Shown one piece after another: positions 25,892 to 38,600 of a stretch of 64,000 bases of DNA (positions are counted from its first letter, which is position 1; each line of letters begins with the position of its first letter). The DNA lies in contig OW285195.1 of assembly GCA_935421135.1 (NCBI GenBank), forward strand, positions 14,646,158 through 14,710,157. The letters run 5' to 3'. The notes below the pieces were generated by a model. That model saw only the letters and a program-made list of their open reading frames with translations, was not told the origin of the DNA and did not search any database. The translations under genes and the position numbers were made by a program. This DNA is from Bugulina stolonifera. Its lineage: Eukaryota > Bryozoa > Gymnolaemata > Cheilostomatida > Bugulidae.

Positions 25892-28800
25892 CTAGTAAAT
25901 GACTGGCGGGTTGTTTACATAATACAAGATGCCCTTCTCCGACAGCACCGGCCACTCGACCAATCCGCCATTAGTAGGCAACACAGAGGTATAATATAAG
26001 CGTATATTATGCAGGTACTGCGCAGGTATATATATATAAACTACTATGCTTACCAGTGACATACTCAGATTATGATCAAACTCTAGTCCAGTTAAATGTG
26101 TCAGTTTGTCTTGGATATACTTTATGGTCTACAATATATATTATACATGAATGCATCACGGGTTACATGTATATGTACAAGATATTATATCCTGCACATT
26201 TACTCCCTAGACATATATTATACCATTGAACCATATTGCTATGACTAATATAATGATTATATTAATGCGCTGCATTCATTTTGTATGTGGGAGGACAACT
26301 TCACAAAGTTTTAAGAGACTGTGCACAACTTTTTCAGGACAAGACTGTACGAGGGACTGTTTGCCCTGTTTAGGCTGACCAAGCCTCATACTTTGCTCAA
26401 ACGGAGCACCATTTTGTTCATGGAAAGAATTTATTTAAGGGAAAGCCTCGTTATTGGCTGGATAATAATTGTAACAATGATTAACTAGCATCACATTCCT
26501 GGAATAAGATAACTCATAGTCATCAAAGTGAAGACAACTCCTAGCATGTCAGCTGATATGGAAATCTTACTAACCTCCATGGCAAACTGTGAGTTTAGGG
26601 ACTGGCCATAGTGAGCTTTATGTCCAACACAAGATATAATAGACAGTGGTATCTGCTCCACTTTAAACATTTGTAGGATAGTATTCAACATTGGATCAGA
26701 TATCGGAGTGTCTCCAGGGAGGCTAGGGAATCTTGTAACTACAGACAGAGTATAGAATTCTACATACAGCAGTTGATCTACAGTGAACAAGAAAGTCTGC
26801 AGATCATGCGGAACTCAAGGTATAAAAATGGAGAGGAAAGTAGCATATGCTTTGAGTTTTGCTCAACCTTGAATATAAAAGTAAAGTACATGTATGTGTT
26901 TCCATGGTGAAATATATGAGTCATGACGATAACATCTATATAATAAATATTACACTGTATATCTATAAAACAATGAAATCTGATTAAAATAACCCTGTTG
27001 TAATAGGAGTAATTTAGATTGCTGGGAACAATATTAACAGCAAATCAAGTCGATCAATAACAAAGATATATACAATCATGTAGCCGATTCCACACCTTTA
27101 GTGTAGTCTGACAGGTATGTTTAGCCTTGAAGAAGTTGTTGTCCAGCCCCCCCCCCCTCCTCTACCTATATACTACTTGTGGAACCTCACTTACGTTTAG
27201 CCATGTAGAAGTTGTTCTCGAAGTAGATATCGTGATATAAATATGGTTTCTTCAGTTCCGCTCTGAGACACGAGAGGACTATGACCTTTTGAACTTTACT
27301 CTGTCGACACAGGTCTAGCAGGTGATTGATAATATAGTGACACTTGCTGGCAGGTGCTTCAGTGTTGATCACAACAATAGTAAACTAGGTAGAATAGAAG
27401 CACAAAATATTAGTGTGAAGTATATAGGTTAGAATACATATCAAAATAATTTATTCTACTGCTCTGTCTACTTCACCCATGAGTAACAGAAACAGGGGCC
27501 AAGGATTTCTGAAGAGCTCTCTAACAACGACCTAAATGTTTTCAAACAATACTACTTATAAGCACTTTGAAATAGAGCGTCAGAATTTCAACTAAACCTA
27601 GTGAAATGTCATACTGTTATTATCGCAACTATTTGTGTGGTAGCATACAATATATTCTCTTCTGCTAAAATTTTTGATACCAAATTTCAGAATGATAGCT
27701 GACTGATTTAATTTCATATTCAACTTTAAATTTTTCATCTTGATTTTAATGGGATAAATCCATAGGTCCACAGTATTGTTAGTCTTTCAAGCCTATGATG
27801 GTAAGTGTAGGTTCCACGCCAACAGAGGCTGGTAAACCTACCTACAAGTATATACACGTACATGTATATAATATACATGTATATAATGTATATTATACAT
27901 TGCATATACATGTACATGTATATATTATATACATGTATACCTACATCTTCATACTTGCAGTCCAATATCTGAAAAGGTTCAAAGTATCTCTCAGTCGCTG
28001 TCGGAGGGTCTGGTCGTTGACACTTAACGGTTAACTGAGCAGACAATTCCGGAAGAGCTATTGAGTGGTAGTTGTATCCCATGCTTAGACCTAACAAAGC
28101 TCGGCTGTAATATAATACAATCATTTTATTAGAATGATTTGAGTATAAACAGGACCCATGCAGAGCAGATGGGTTGAACCATATCAACAGTGAACGTGTA
28201 ATATTAGTCAATCATACGTATAATTCTATCTGGCATACAATGTTTCACATAGCGGTGCTTAATAAGCCAATGGTTGTGATCAGAACCCAAGCGAAGTAGT
28301 AGGGTTGAATCATATCACTGGTATGTGTGTAAGCCAAGATATCCCATAGTAGTCAGCGTACATGGATGGTGTTTAGATATCGGATACATTAAAGAGATCA
28401 ACAGAGGTGAGGTCATAAGAGTGTATACTAAAGTGAGTTTAAATAGTGTGTACTGAAGATTGAATAAGATCAGCTAACTAGTTTCTGAATACGAATATTT
28501 GTTGGATTTATCCCCCCCAAAAACTGATTTGTAATTGGGAATACTGTTTCCTGTAGGCATGCTCTGCTCTAATTCCATATGTTGAGTGTGTGCACACATG
28601 AATAAATTTCTAGTTTTTTAAGAAGTGACAACACAATACTTACCAACCAACGGCAAGCAAATCCGCATATCCAAATATCACAGTCTTTTTGAATTGGTGA
28701 AACTTGGCATAATGTTCATCGCTGTACACATGGTGTGGTCTTTTGGTATCATACCCATTTCCTGTTCTGGTTTCTGGCATTGCTGGGTTGTGGATTTGTT

Positions 28801-30342
28801 CCCTAGTTTGGTCTACAGCAAAGACAAAATGTCAATTATAGAGTTACAAATGCATTATTATAGTCTGTTTATTGACTGTAGACTGCTAAATAAAAATTTT
28901 GAGAAACACAAGTCAGTAAGAGGTGTCAACTAGTTGGCTAGACATATGAAACTGGAACTTAATGTCACACTATTTGTCTACAAATGTTTTAAAAAGAACA
29001 GTCGACACAATCTCACAAAATATTTCACCAGAATTATCCCCAAATTTTAGAACTACTATTATTTACACATCCGCTGCCATGACATTAACATAAATGTTGG
29101 TAGTAAACTTACCTAAATGTCTTCCAACATACCCATACTCATATCCCTGTCATTGGCCGCTGAGTGCTAGTCCAAGTGGTGTTATGATAAATATGAAGTG
29201 CAATCAATAGAGCCAACAATCGTAAGCATACAAGGTGTTGATATCTCGAATTAATACACATTGCAAAGAAAGGCCAATGCTAAACAAACAACAATCAGTA
29301 ATTATCGCGAACAACGGACAGAAAATTTTATAACATTTATGGATATTGATTACAAATCAAACTGACCATTTGTATAAGAAAGGAAATCAACATTGCATTG
29401 GCAATTATAACAATGGGGGCTTCGGATATGATATTTGAGGATGTGGTTGGTAAAGCTAACAGACATGAGCTGAGAATTCTCGTAGCAGTTGGAGTCGGAC
29501 ACCGTGAAGAGAAAAATTTAGATATGCATAGCTAAGCATTGGATATACATGTAATACCAGCACCCACTCCTTAATGACTGCGTGTATGATAATTATAGTA
29601 CTCAACAGTTAGGATTTGTCTTCCCTCTAATTCAGACTACCCCCAATATTATAGCTTGGTAATTAACAGACCAATCTAGCTTTTACTTGCCAACAAACAA
29701 TTACAATGATCAATAACTATGATATAACTATTTGATAGTTGTTAAGATAGTCTATAGTAAATTGCAGGCCAGACAACTCCAGTTCTACCAATGTTAATTA
29801 TAGTGAAGGTATTTAGGGCTGTTGAATGAAGTCACATTGATCGTAAACTAAAACTCCAAAATCAACCAAGTATGTTATGCCACTGATGAACATGTAGGCA
29901 TGAAACCCATAGGCTATGTGTAGAACGTAGACTACATTATTGTTGTTATTCATAGACTGAGGACCAAGCATAGTGGACTCCAAAACAATGGGTGGCACGC
30001 ATTGCTTACCAAGGCTATATTACGGATTACGATAAATCAGATGGGACCAAACTGTAGTCTTCCAACACACCACTTAGGACATCTCACCACTAGTCCGTTG
30101 ATAACTTACGAGCAAACCAAACATTAACTAATACTACGATCGCATTCAAATGGAAATATTATATTTAAAATTTGTACAGGAACAACAAATTACAGACTAG
30201 GTCTATAATTATATCCATACTAAAGAAATGCAAAACATCAAATGCCAACTTCAAATTAAAATGCATAATATATGATATACCACAAGTCATTTTGAACGGC
30301 GGCTATATATGAATTTACCTCTAAGACAAGAGAGAACGTCAT
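25892..30342 (-). CDS. Uncertain eight-exon gene, possible proteasome assembly chaperone 1-like
   Basis: Minus-strand exons 28812-28644, 28104-27945, 27384-27195, 26777-26575, 26128-26054 and 26017-25892 join in frame with proper splice signals to a TAG at 25894-25892. Two more upstream pieces fit in phase but are less certain: 29146-29113, and an ATG exon 30342-30319. The full model is 326 residues. It has no signal peptide or membrane helix. A beta-strand (KKTVIFGYADLL), then FTIVVINTE with a helix and KVIVLSCLR, then a late IPLSIIS strand resemble the order of elements in PSMG1/PAC1-type chaperones. The resemblance is weak and made by eye. The 36 bp between 26054 and 26017 has splice signals but is also an open in-frame 12 codons, so it may not be an intron. 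A second donor at 27941 is possible for the 28104 exon. Confidence 0.45.
27855..27943. repeat. acatgtatata-type low-complexity repeat
   Basis: Repeated acatgtatataata words, partly palindromic, in an intron of the gene on 25892-30342. They produce open frames on both strands rich in Tyr, Ile, His and Met, which are not coding evidence. Confidence 0.8.
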
Positions 30343-30546
30343 GATACATAGACTTTCTAGTAGATACAGCTAATATTACGTTCAAAAATAACGCTAAATG
30401 AAAATTTTACTAAGCCATCTCCATAAATAACGATAATTTGTCCATCAGTTATTGGAAAATAAAATAGTTGTCAACTGTTAATAACCATTTCATTATGGAA
30501 ATCCATCAACATGGCCATTAATTTAGAGAATTAAAAACATGGACCT

Positions 30547-30782
30547 ACAGGCACTAGCAGCTATAGCCAGTAGCTATAGCTTGAACACCAACCACATTGT
30601 AATTTCATATAATAACTAATACAGGGCAAGTGGTGGGGCAAACATGTTCAAAATTTAGCTTGTTGACCCACCACTTGCTTAGTATAATTACTATATGAAG
30701 CTGCTGCTGATGCTGGGTATAGCTGCTAGCCAATACTACAGCTATTAGTTGCTAGCTATAGCTCTTAGCTGCTAGTGACTGT
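30547..30782. mobile_element. Foldback element (236 bp)
   Basis: The ends are a 17-bp inverted pair, acaggcactagcagcta at 30547 and the reverse complement of acagtcactagcagcta ending at 30782, with one mismatch. A second inner pair, gcaagtggtgggg near 30629 and cccaccacttgc near 30667, also folds. Words tagctatagc recur inside both ends. There is no coding content. It lies between SZRD1 and the gene downstream of it. Confidence 0.6.
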
Positions 30783-31272
30783 ATGACCAGCTTTAACATT
30801 CTTGTGAAGCCTGATCATAACTTGACCCTTGGTTGTACAATATTTTGATAAAATACTGATACATAAATACAACGAGAATAAACCAAGCAGAAAACAATTC
30901 AATGTACAACCTAACTTGCGCAGCTATGAAAATATATATTCAGCTCCAATTATTTAACATAATATAGAACTTGAAAAATGCCAGAGCATTTTGTCAAGAG
31001 AAATCCATAGTTAGATTCACATACCACTAATGACTTTCAGTAGCCTGTTGCTCCAAATAATGTAATAGCCTTAGCACCATAACACCTCGGCGCTGTGAGG
31101 GGCGTGAGATCACAGAGGTAGGTTGGCACGGGGTAAGTTCACAGGCTATCTAGACTGGCTATTCTTGTTATTTGGTTCAGCAGTGCATCAGGTACCGGAG
31201 TGATATGTAGGGTATGGATTTATATTTAGCGTGTCAGCAGTTGATTTGACTCGGTATTTACTAGATTTCTTG

Positions 31273-33729
31273 CTAACTGGTGTTGTCAATAGGTTCTGCA
31301 CGGTGACGGAAACCTTTGCTTGTCGGATCTGGCCCGAGAGGTTGACGTTTGATTACGCTCTCTAGTTTCTGGGTGGTTATGATAGAAGACCTGTCGGGAT
31401 GAAGTAAAATACTGATGAGAACTAGAGGGAACAACTTCAACAAAACTACCACTGGATATTTATCAACTCTTACAGCAAATAGAAATGCATAGAGCATTAC
31501 GTAATATCACATAGCCTAGAGCCTATACTTCTCCAACCTTAGATATTTGCCAACTAGCATTTCGTAGCCTTAACTTACTGGCAGTGTTTCACGGTCTTTA
31601 GTATTAACAACTAATATATATCAGCCATTGATAATACCTGTACATAAACAGGCTAGCAGACTTGTTCAATAATTATTTAGTTACTGAATAATTTATCAGT
31701 AGGCCCTAATGGCATGGAATTTCTATATTAATCCGGTGCCTTCAATAACATTTGAGATAAGAGCCATGAATAGCAAATACTTTGTGCATGCAAATGTAAA
31801 AGATCTGCAGGGTCGCGGTATAAGAGTAGACAAAACAGTCTACAGTCCAGACCATTTACATCACTATAAGATCTCAACATACAGAGAATTACATACTGCC
31901 AATGAACACAAGGCTCTAAATGACGTGATCAGCTTACCTTTGAGGTAACACGGAAGTTGGTACAGACGGGTTAGTGCCCATAAGCTCCATGCCTGACATA
32001 TCCGCATTTGGCTCTCCCACATCACCTAGAATTCTCTTTCTAGCTTCATTATATTCGGCCTCTCGTTGTTGAAGTGACTTATAACTAGGCTTTCTATCTC
32101 CCATGTTGGCTTGAGCGGCTGCTGTCGCTTCAGCGGGATCTCGTTTTAATAGTTTTATTGTTGGAGTATACTGTGTTCTTTGTTCGTTATTTTGTAAAAT
32201 TGTAACTCTCCCAAACTGGAGGTGATTATTGTCTGCATTGTCACTCGGGTTGGACTGCTTTTTCTTCATTTGTTTACTCAAAGCATTTATTTGTCGATCG
32301 AGTTCCTGAAAAGACGTTTCAATAGTTGGTTCAAATAGCAATATGCATTGTATGTGTGTACTAAAATAAAACAGTCTATCGTTTACCATTCACATCGAAA
32401 GTACATTGTTAATCTTCGAATCAAGTAAAGATTCCAAAGATCCAGTGTGGCTTATAATGCATGACATCTTTACTTTAAGGTCAACCTTAGTGCTAGACGA
32501 TCAAACATGATTATTGCAGTGCCCACTCATGAAAAGTAACTCATTTTGAACTACTTCAATATTGCGATATAAATAAAAATGATAAAGACAATCACTTATA
32601 TTTTGCTTTAAAACTATTACTTTTTACCAAGAAATTAATATAATTGTTGTAATACATTGTCATCTGGTAGCATAATAATAAATTATAATATAGTAGGTTA
32701 TAATAAAATAAAAGAATATAAATTGCATATAGGCCGAACAATTGTTATTATATATACGTTATTATAGATTATAATACTATTATATAGACTTCAACACTAG
32801 CACTAACAAATACTTCTTTAATAGGCTAGTTAATAGCCTAGTCTAGCCTATTTTATAGGTTCACACTACTAGAACTAGATGCTGACAAACTGGCATGGTC
32901 ACGATGAAAGTGAAGCAAAAATTCTAAGGTAAATAATAATAATAATCTATCTTTCCGTCTAAATAAATAAATCTAAATTTTTTGTTATTATATCTTATTT
33001 TATCTCGTAATGATAATACGTTACAATTACATGCACTTCTATTGTTACACTACAATATTATTTTATACCAATGAGTAAAATTTATAAGTCCTTATATTTA
33101 TAATTAAATTCAAAATTCAAAAATATTTATATCACACCAATTATCAATATCGAATATGAATATCAATTATTACTTTATAGTTTACAATTAGTAATCATAA
33201 TGATATATTACATTTATATTAATAATTATAATATATATATATACATATAATATAGCCTAATAGGCTAATGTCAATATTATATTTATTTATACCACATCAT
33301 TCAATGAATGAGTCATATTATTTATTTATTATAATTATTATTTATATATAAATTAAACACAATAATAATATTAATATAACCTCAGACTAGTTTTCCATTT
33401 AAGATATTTAATAATATAAAATAAAAATATTTATAGGCTAATTAATTATAATATGTACAATGTAAATAAAAATAATATAATAATAATTATAATAAATTTA
33501 AAATTATTTTGAATTTAATTAAATGAAAATTTAAATTAAAATAAATAATTCATTCTAGAATCTAACTGTCACCGGTAAGCACCCAGTTAGCAAATGAAAC
33601 AAGTGTGTACCGACAATCACAACCCAAAGAATTATTTAAAAGCGGTAAAAAGCTGCTTATTACCCCTGTTTCGTCAAGAGTCTCCCAGTCGTCACTTTGA
33701 TTCTCGTCACTAAAACTTTGCTCAGCCAT
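31273..33729 (-). CDS. SZRD1: SUZ RNA-binding domain-containing protein 1
   Basis: Three exons (33729-33664, 32305-31938, 31390-31273) join in frame to 183 residues; vertebrate SZRD1 is about 150. Exon 1 encodes an acidic start with a D-D-W-E pattern, as in SZRD1. Exon 2 holds the SUZ domain, with IKLLKRDP and then QQREAEYNEARKRILG, which closely matches the family signature (QREAEYAEARKRILG). Exon 3 ends with the SUZ-C motif KRQPLGPD...GF. SUZ domains are known to bind RNA; the protein acts in the nucleus or cytoplasm and its precise role is not settled. Intron 1 is about 1.36 kb and extremely AT-rich. The recognition is firm because both SUZ and SUZ-C are present in the right order. Confidence 0.93.
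32540..33560. other. Very AT-rich segment within SZRD1 intron 1
   Basis: About 1 kb of almost only A and T with scattered taataat, aataaa and tata runs. It is much more AT-rich than the flanking exons or the rest of the window. No gene is visible in it. Confidence 0.7.
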
Positions 33730-35608
33730 TTTTGGAAGGACGAATAAAGGTTGCGCAAATCTTATCTCCCGTTAGATAATCGGTCAGCGGTTGTGCTCCT
33801 ACGGCCATTAAACCGATGCTTCTACTGACGTCTGCAATTAGATGGTCTGTGCGTAGAATGGGTCTGTGTTTGGTTCAGACACGCCCACATCTAATAGCAG
33901 TCGACGCCACCAACAGGGATAGCAATGACCAGTAAACATAAATGTGACAATGATCATCTCTAATATTCTTGCCAAGTGTAAAGATTTTTGTCAGGGACCC
34001 TTTAGTTTGTGTGTCCGTCCCTACTAATTTTTGAGCTGTCCTGATTTCTACCTACGATGCAAATGTTACCACACTTCATAAAACACATACTCATACTGAT
34101 AGTCATAGTGATACTCATGCTGATACTCTACTGAAGCTACAACCTAAAAATGAAAAGATAATAAATTCTAAATAATTAATAAGTGATTTACATTCCTATT
34201 CCATTGAACAAACGCTATTATTTTAAAGTTCACTAAAATAAACCATTTGATACTTTTTAGAGATAATTTTACTCAAATAATATACATCCAGGGATTCCGT
34301 ATCTCTATTTGTACATGTCCTGAGATTTTGAGCAGAATAGAGCAGATCTTTTGCTCCTTTTGCTTGGCAAGTATGATATATAATCAGTATAATCCCTACC
34401 CATATGATATAATGTAAAACTAACAACCATTGCGCTCTTTTTTAGTATATTATCTTAGCAAAGGAATACTGAATAGGTTAAAAACTTAATAGTTAAGTTT
34501 TATCTGTGTTAAAAGTCAACCATTTGAGGTAGGTAAACACTCAGTTGGCGGTGCAATGTACCCCATTTTGAAGTCTGGTAATCTACCAGAATATTTGGAG
34601 GTAGCTGTCAGACCCTTAAAATGCCATTTTTGGCGTTACCCTGTAAAATGTTATAAGTTTCAGAGCTCAAGTGCAGATACTGACATTAGCACAAACCTAG
34701 TCTAATGCTGAATGCTAGGGGAAAGACGGCCTTACGCTCGTGACTTTGCTAATGTGGACCGACTACCAAATACCAAGGGTTAAGCCCTGATATTAGCGGG
34801 AACAGTGGAATGCGTTGTTCACAACTAGCCTACCGGTAAATTCTGTCACTTAGTTTGACTGTGAGAGGCATGGGACATCTGCCATAAGGTAGAGACCAAG
34901 CAAAACAAGTGAGAGGCTAATTATGTAATGGAACTGTGGAGTTCAAATGGCAATCTTGGTTGCCCTAAGGCTTGTCTGGAACTCGTATTCAGTGTAAGAA
35001 CCTTGTATGTCATACTGTTACCGGTAACCAGTATTAGGCCTCATTTAAATAGTAAAGATTTTGCTTTCTTATAAATCAACAAGCAACTGAGAGATACAGA
35101 AAACTAGAGCTTCTCTTATACAAAATACCCAAAGTCCGAGCTCCAATATGAGTGGACTAGTACATGAACAAGCCCAAGTCATAAGAATGCATTGCATAAG
35201 TCCTTGCCATGGCAATTGTTGGTGTGTATAACATACAGGGTCTGTCAGTGTGAACCCGGAATAAAGTAATGAAGCCATGGGTCATTGACTTCAATCTCTG
35301 CTAGTCACTCTGCAGATGTCAGCAGATGAACAGTTGGGTATAACAGCTGATAGGGTGGAGGAGGGGAATACTTTTATATAGTAGAGAGTTTTACATCAGA
35401 TACTGTGGGTTTCCCATTTTGTAAGTTGCCGTATATGACTTTGTTATTTTATTATTATCGTTATTGCTATTAGAATAGGCAGAGTGCTATAATAGTTGTA
35501 TTTTATATTATATTAAAATATTTGACTATATTTTATAACTTGCATGAAATACGTTCATCAAATATTAGCTTTCATTTTTTTCTGTTTTTAGCGTGTATAC
35601 CTGATGAG
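33730..35608. other. Divergent intergenic region between SZRD1 and the first PXYLP1-like gene
   Basis: About 1.9 kb between two divergent start codons, so it should hold the SZRD1 promoter and the upstream part of the phosphatase gene. A strong acceptor (tttttctgtttttag) ends at 35591, 17 bp before the phosphatase ATG, so a non-coding first exon probably lies upstream in this interval. I see no other gene. Confidence 0.5.
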
Positions 35609-38600
35609 ATGTTACGTTGTGCTACACACTGTGTATACCCATTTGCTATCTGTCTAATAATTCTCACCATCTGTACAATATACTACCGGCTAGGTAGTCT
35701 AACAATTCTTGAACAGTATCAACTGTTACCCGATAAAGTATCCCCGGAAGAATTTGACGGCCGACAAACATCTGCTCATGAAGAGGATACACCTGTCAAA
35801 AAGCAGCGGTTGATTGATCAATACTGCAACCCTTCGGAGAGTCTCCATTTAGGAGAAGAAGGTAACCATGAAAAAGATTTACATTCATTCATATTTATGA
35901 TTTGATAGCAGTATGAATTTTGGCAATGGAACACTCCTTATTAGATGAAACCATTGCATGGAATGACACGTTAACAAGACTACCGCTCAGGTTTTCCCCG
36001 TTCATTCACTGTAAATTCCTTAAAAATGTATTTTAAACTTTAAAAACTAAAATATCAGAATGTAGAAGTAAAGATGTTGCGTTGTAGCCAAATCTGTAAG
36101 AAATAATATTTATTACTGCTTTAGCTATTATATTATTTAAATGACACTTTTTGTTACTGGGTGATGAAAATAATTAATATAATTATACTCTAAGGTAAAA
36201 AGCTACCAAACAATTTCTTGAATTAATAAGGAGTGAAGGCTCGAGTAAATTGTACATGTATTTTATGCGGTCATAATCATAATATCTCCCATATACATGT
36301 ACATACATGTACATACATGTACATGTATGTACATATATGTACATGTATGTACATGTATGTACATGTATGTACATGTATGTACATGTATGTACATGCTGTC
36401 TAATTGGCCAATCTTGCAGCGGTAAGTCTGCTACCATGCTACAGACACTCTGTGACCTTTTTAACTCTGCCCGCCTGCCTGCCAGAGAGGTGACTTGTGA
36501 GACTGGTTTGATCTACATACTAGCTGATACTTACATGTATATTCACATCCAGGTATCGAAGAGATTTACCTGGTTTTCATCTTTTTAATTCTTGAATTAT
36601 ACAGAATCAAATTCCGAATAGGGAATTAAGAAAAACAGGCAAATTTGACACGCTTTATCATTTGCATGCATTTTATAAAATAGTAATGGGTGTGTAACTT
36701 AAATGTGAAATGGTATATTATGACTTAGTTTTCTTGCCAATATAATGATTATATTATAGTGATGTTACTAGCCAGTGAAAGCAAGACAATAATTAGCATA
36801 GGCACAAGCTATGCTCTTACACTGCCACAGACTAATCTATAAATTAGAGATGGATGAATTGCTAGAAAATATAAATCTACTGATATTTTTATTATGATTA
36901 CTTTTATTATGTTTTATAAGGAATTCATCAATACGCATCTAAAAAAAGCTGTAGCTGAGAGTTAAATATTGTCTGAAATACCATTCCTGGAATAGTAGAG
37001 GCCAGGAATAAGGGATGGAAGAGATAGACATCCTTTCATTTCGTACATATTAATACTATTAATATTATCATTATATTATGTAATTAGGACATTAATGATG
37101 ACAAAATGACTAATAAAGATAGTTTCAGTTGATTATCCCTAGTGGTTACAGAGGGAGGGGTGTGGTGCATTCCTTATAGTACTTACAGTGTATGATGGAG
37201 ATGCTCTCATTAACATCACATAACATTAGGGTGCAAATGTCATGTACCTGTAGCTTACTATGAAACTGATTGTTGATGCTGATATGGCAAATGTTTTTGG
37301 GTTTTACAAGCTGTTCGGTGTTCTTCCAATATAATTAATTACCCAATACGCTTTCCTCGGTTCCCTTTTGGTCTGTACAATATAAATGTATAATTTAGGG
37401 AGTGGTATAAATGGATACGAGCTACTGTCTGTACAAGTACTTACACGACATGGAGTCCGAGTACCCCTGTCAAGGAGCACATTCTTTGGACCTCTCAGCT
37501 TTCCTAAAGTCAGGTGCAGTATGCTGAGATCAAAGAACTCCCTGGGCTCTCTGCAAGCAAACTATATGGGTAAGGAAGGTAAATGCTGACACATGGTGTG
37601 CAGTAATTGGACATGGCTACTGGCAAATATTACTGGTTTGCGGTTTTGGACCAACAGCAAACTTGTTAAAATCTAACTAACTGGTGTCATACGATATTTG
37701 TGTGTTATATATATACCCGTTGTCATGAAATGCTGCAGGATATCTTAAATCTGATTGGTTGGTTTGTAAAGAAACGATGATTATTTCCTAACTCATGGCG
37801 TTGATTCCATTTGAACTGGTCTGGTCATTATAGGGTTTTATAATTGCAATAATTATAACATACTATACTTTTTAGTTAGGACAAATTCTGCGCGTCTGCG
37901 TGCTAGGAGGACTGAATGGGAATTCCCACTAAGATCTCACTCGAAATATTGTGAGCCAGCTCAACTCACCCCAAATGGAGCCCAACAACATCTTAGACTG
38001 GGACAGCTCTTCTACCAGGTAGGTTAGAAGGTTCGGTTCACTACTCGTTATTGTGGGTAAGGCTGCAATGATATGGTCGATACACGAACGACATCGATAC
38101 ACTCAGTGCATCGATCGGATCGTCTAACCGTATCGGATACAGTTAGACGATCCGATACACTGAAACATGAACTAGCAATTTTGATACATTCTTATGTGAT
38201 TGGTATGGCCATAGACAGTTAGTGCGCAGTTATTATTGTTCTTATAGGAATCTCACGCTTTATGAGCAGCAAAATAATTGGCTGAAAGCAAAACCATTTA
38301 TTATACGCAGCTATTAGGTTGATAGTAATTGTTCCCTCAATGTCTACGGCCATATCACGTTGAAAACGCCAGTTCTCGTCCGATCACTGAAGCTAAGCAA
38401 CGTTGAGCCTGGTTAGTACTTGGATGGGTGACCGCCTGGGAATACCAGGTGCTGTAGGCTTTTGTTTTTTTTTCTATGACTTGTGTGTTAGCAAAGAGAT
38501 CCCATTTTATCCATAAACTAATTAAATCTCTGTCACAGAGATTAGTTTATGGATAAAATGGCACAACATGTGCTATGAGCGCCTTAGTACTTACAATGTA

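Noticed and set aside
29413..29535. A 40-residue plus-strand frame starting MGASDMIFEDVV
   Set aside because: Short, no family resemblance, and it lies within the proposed first intron of a minus-strand gene. Could be revisited with transcript data.
29813..29998. Minus-strand hydrophobic frame as an exon of the 25892-30342 gene
   Set aside because: It ends in a stop without a usable donor and does not fit the phases of neighbouring exons.
36183..36588. Overlapping frames on both strands rich in Met, Tyr, Val and His
   Set aside because: Products of the acatgtatgt repeat in an intron.
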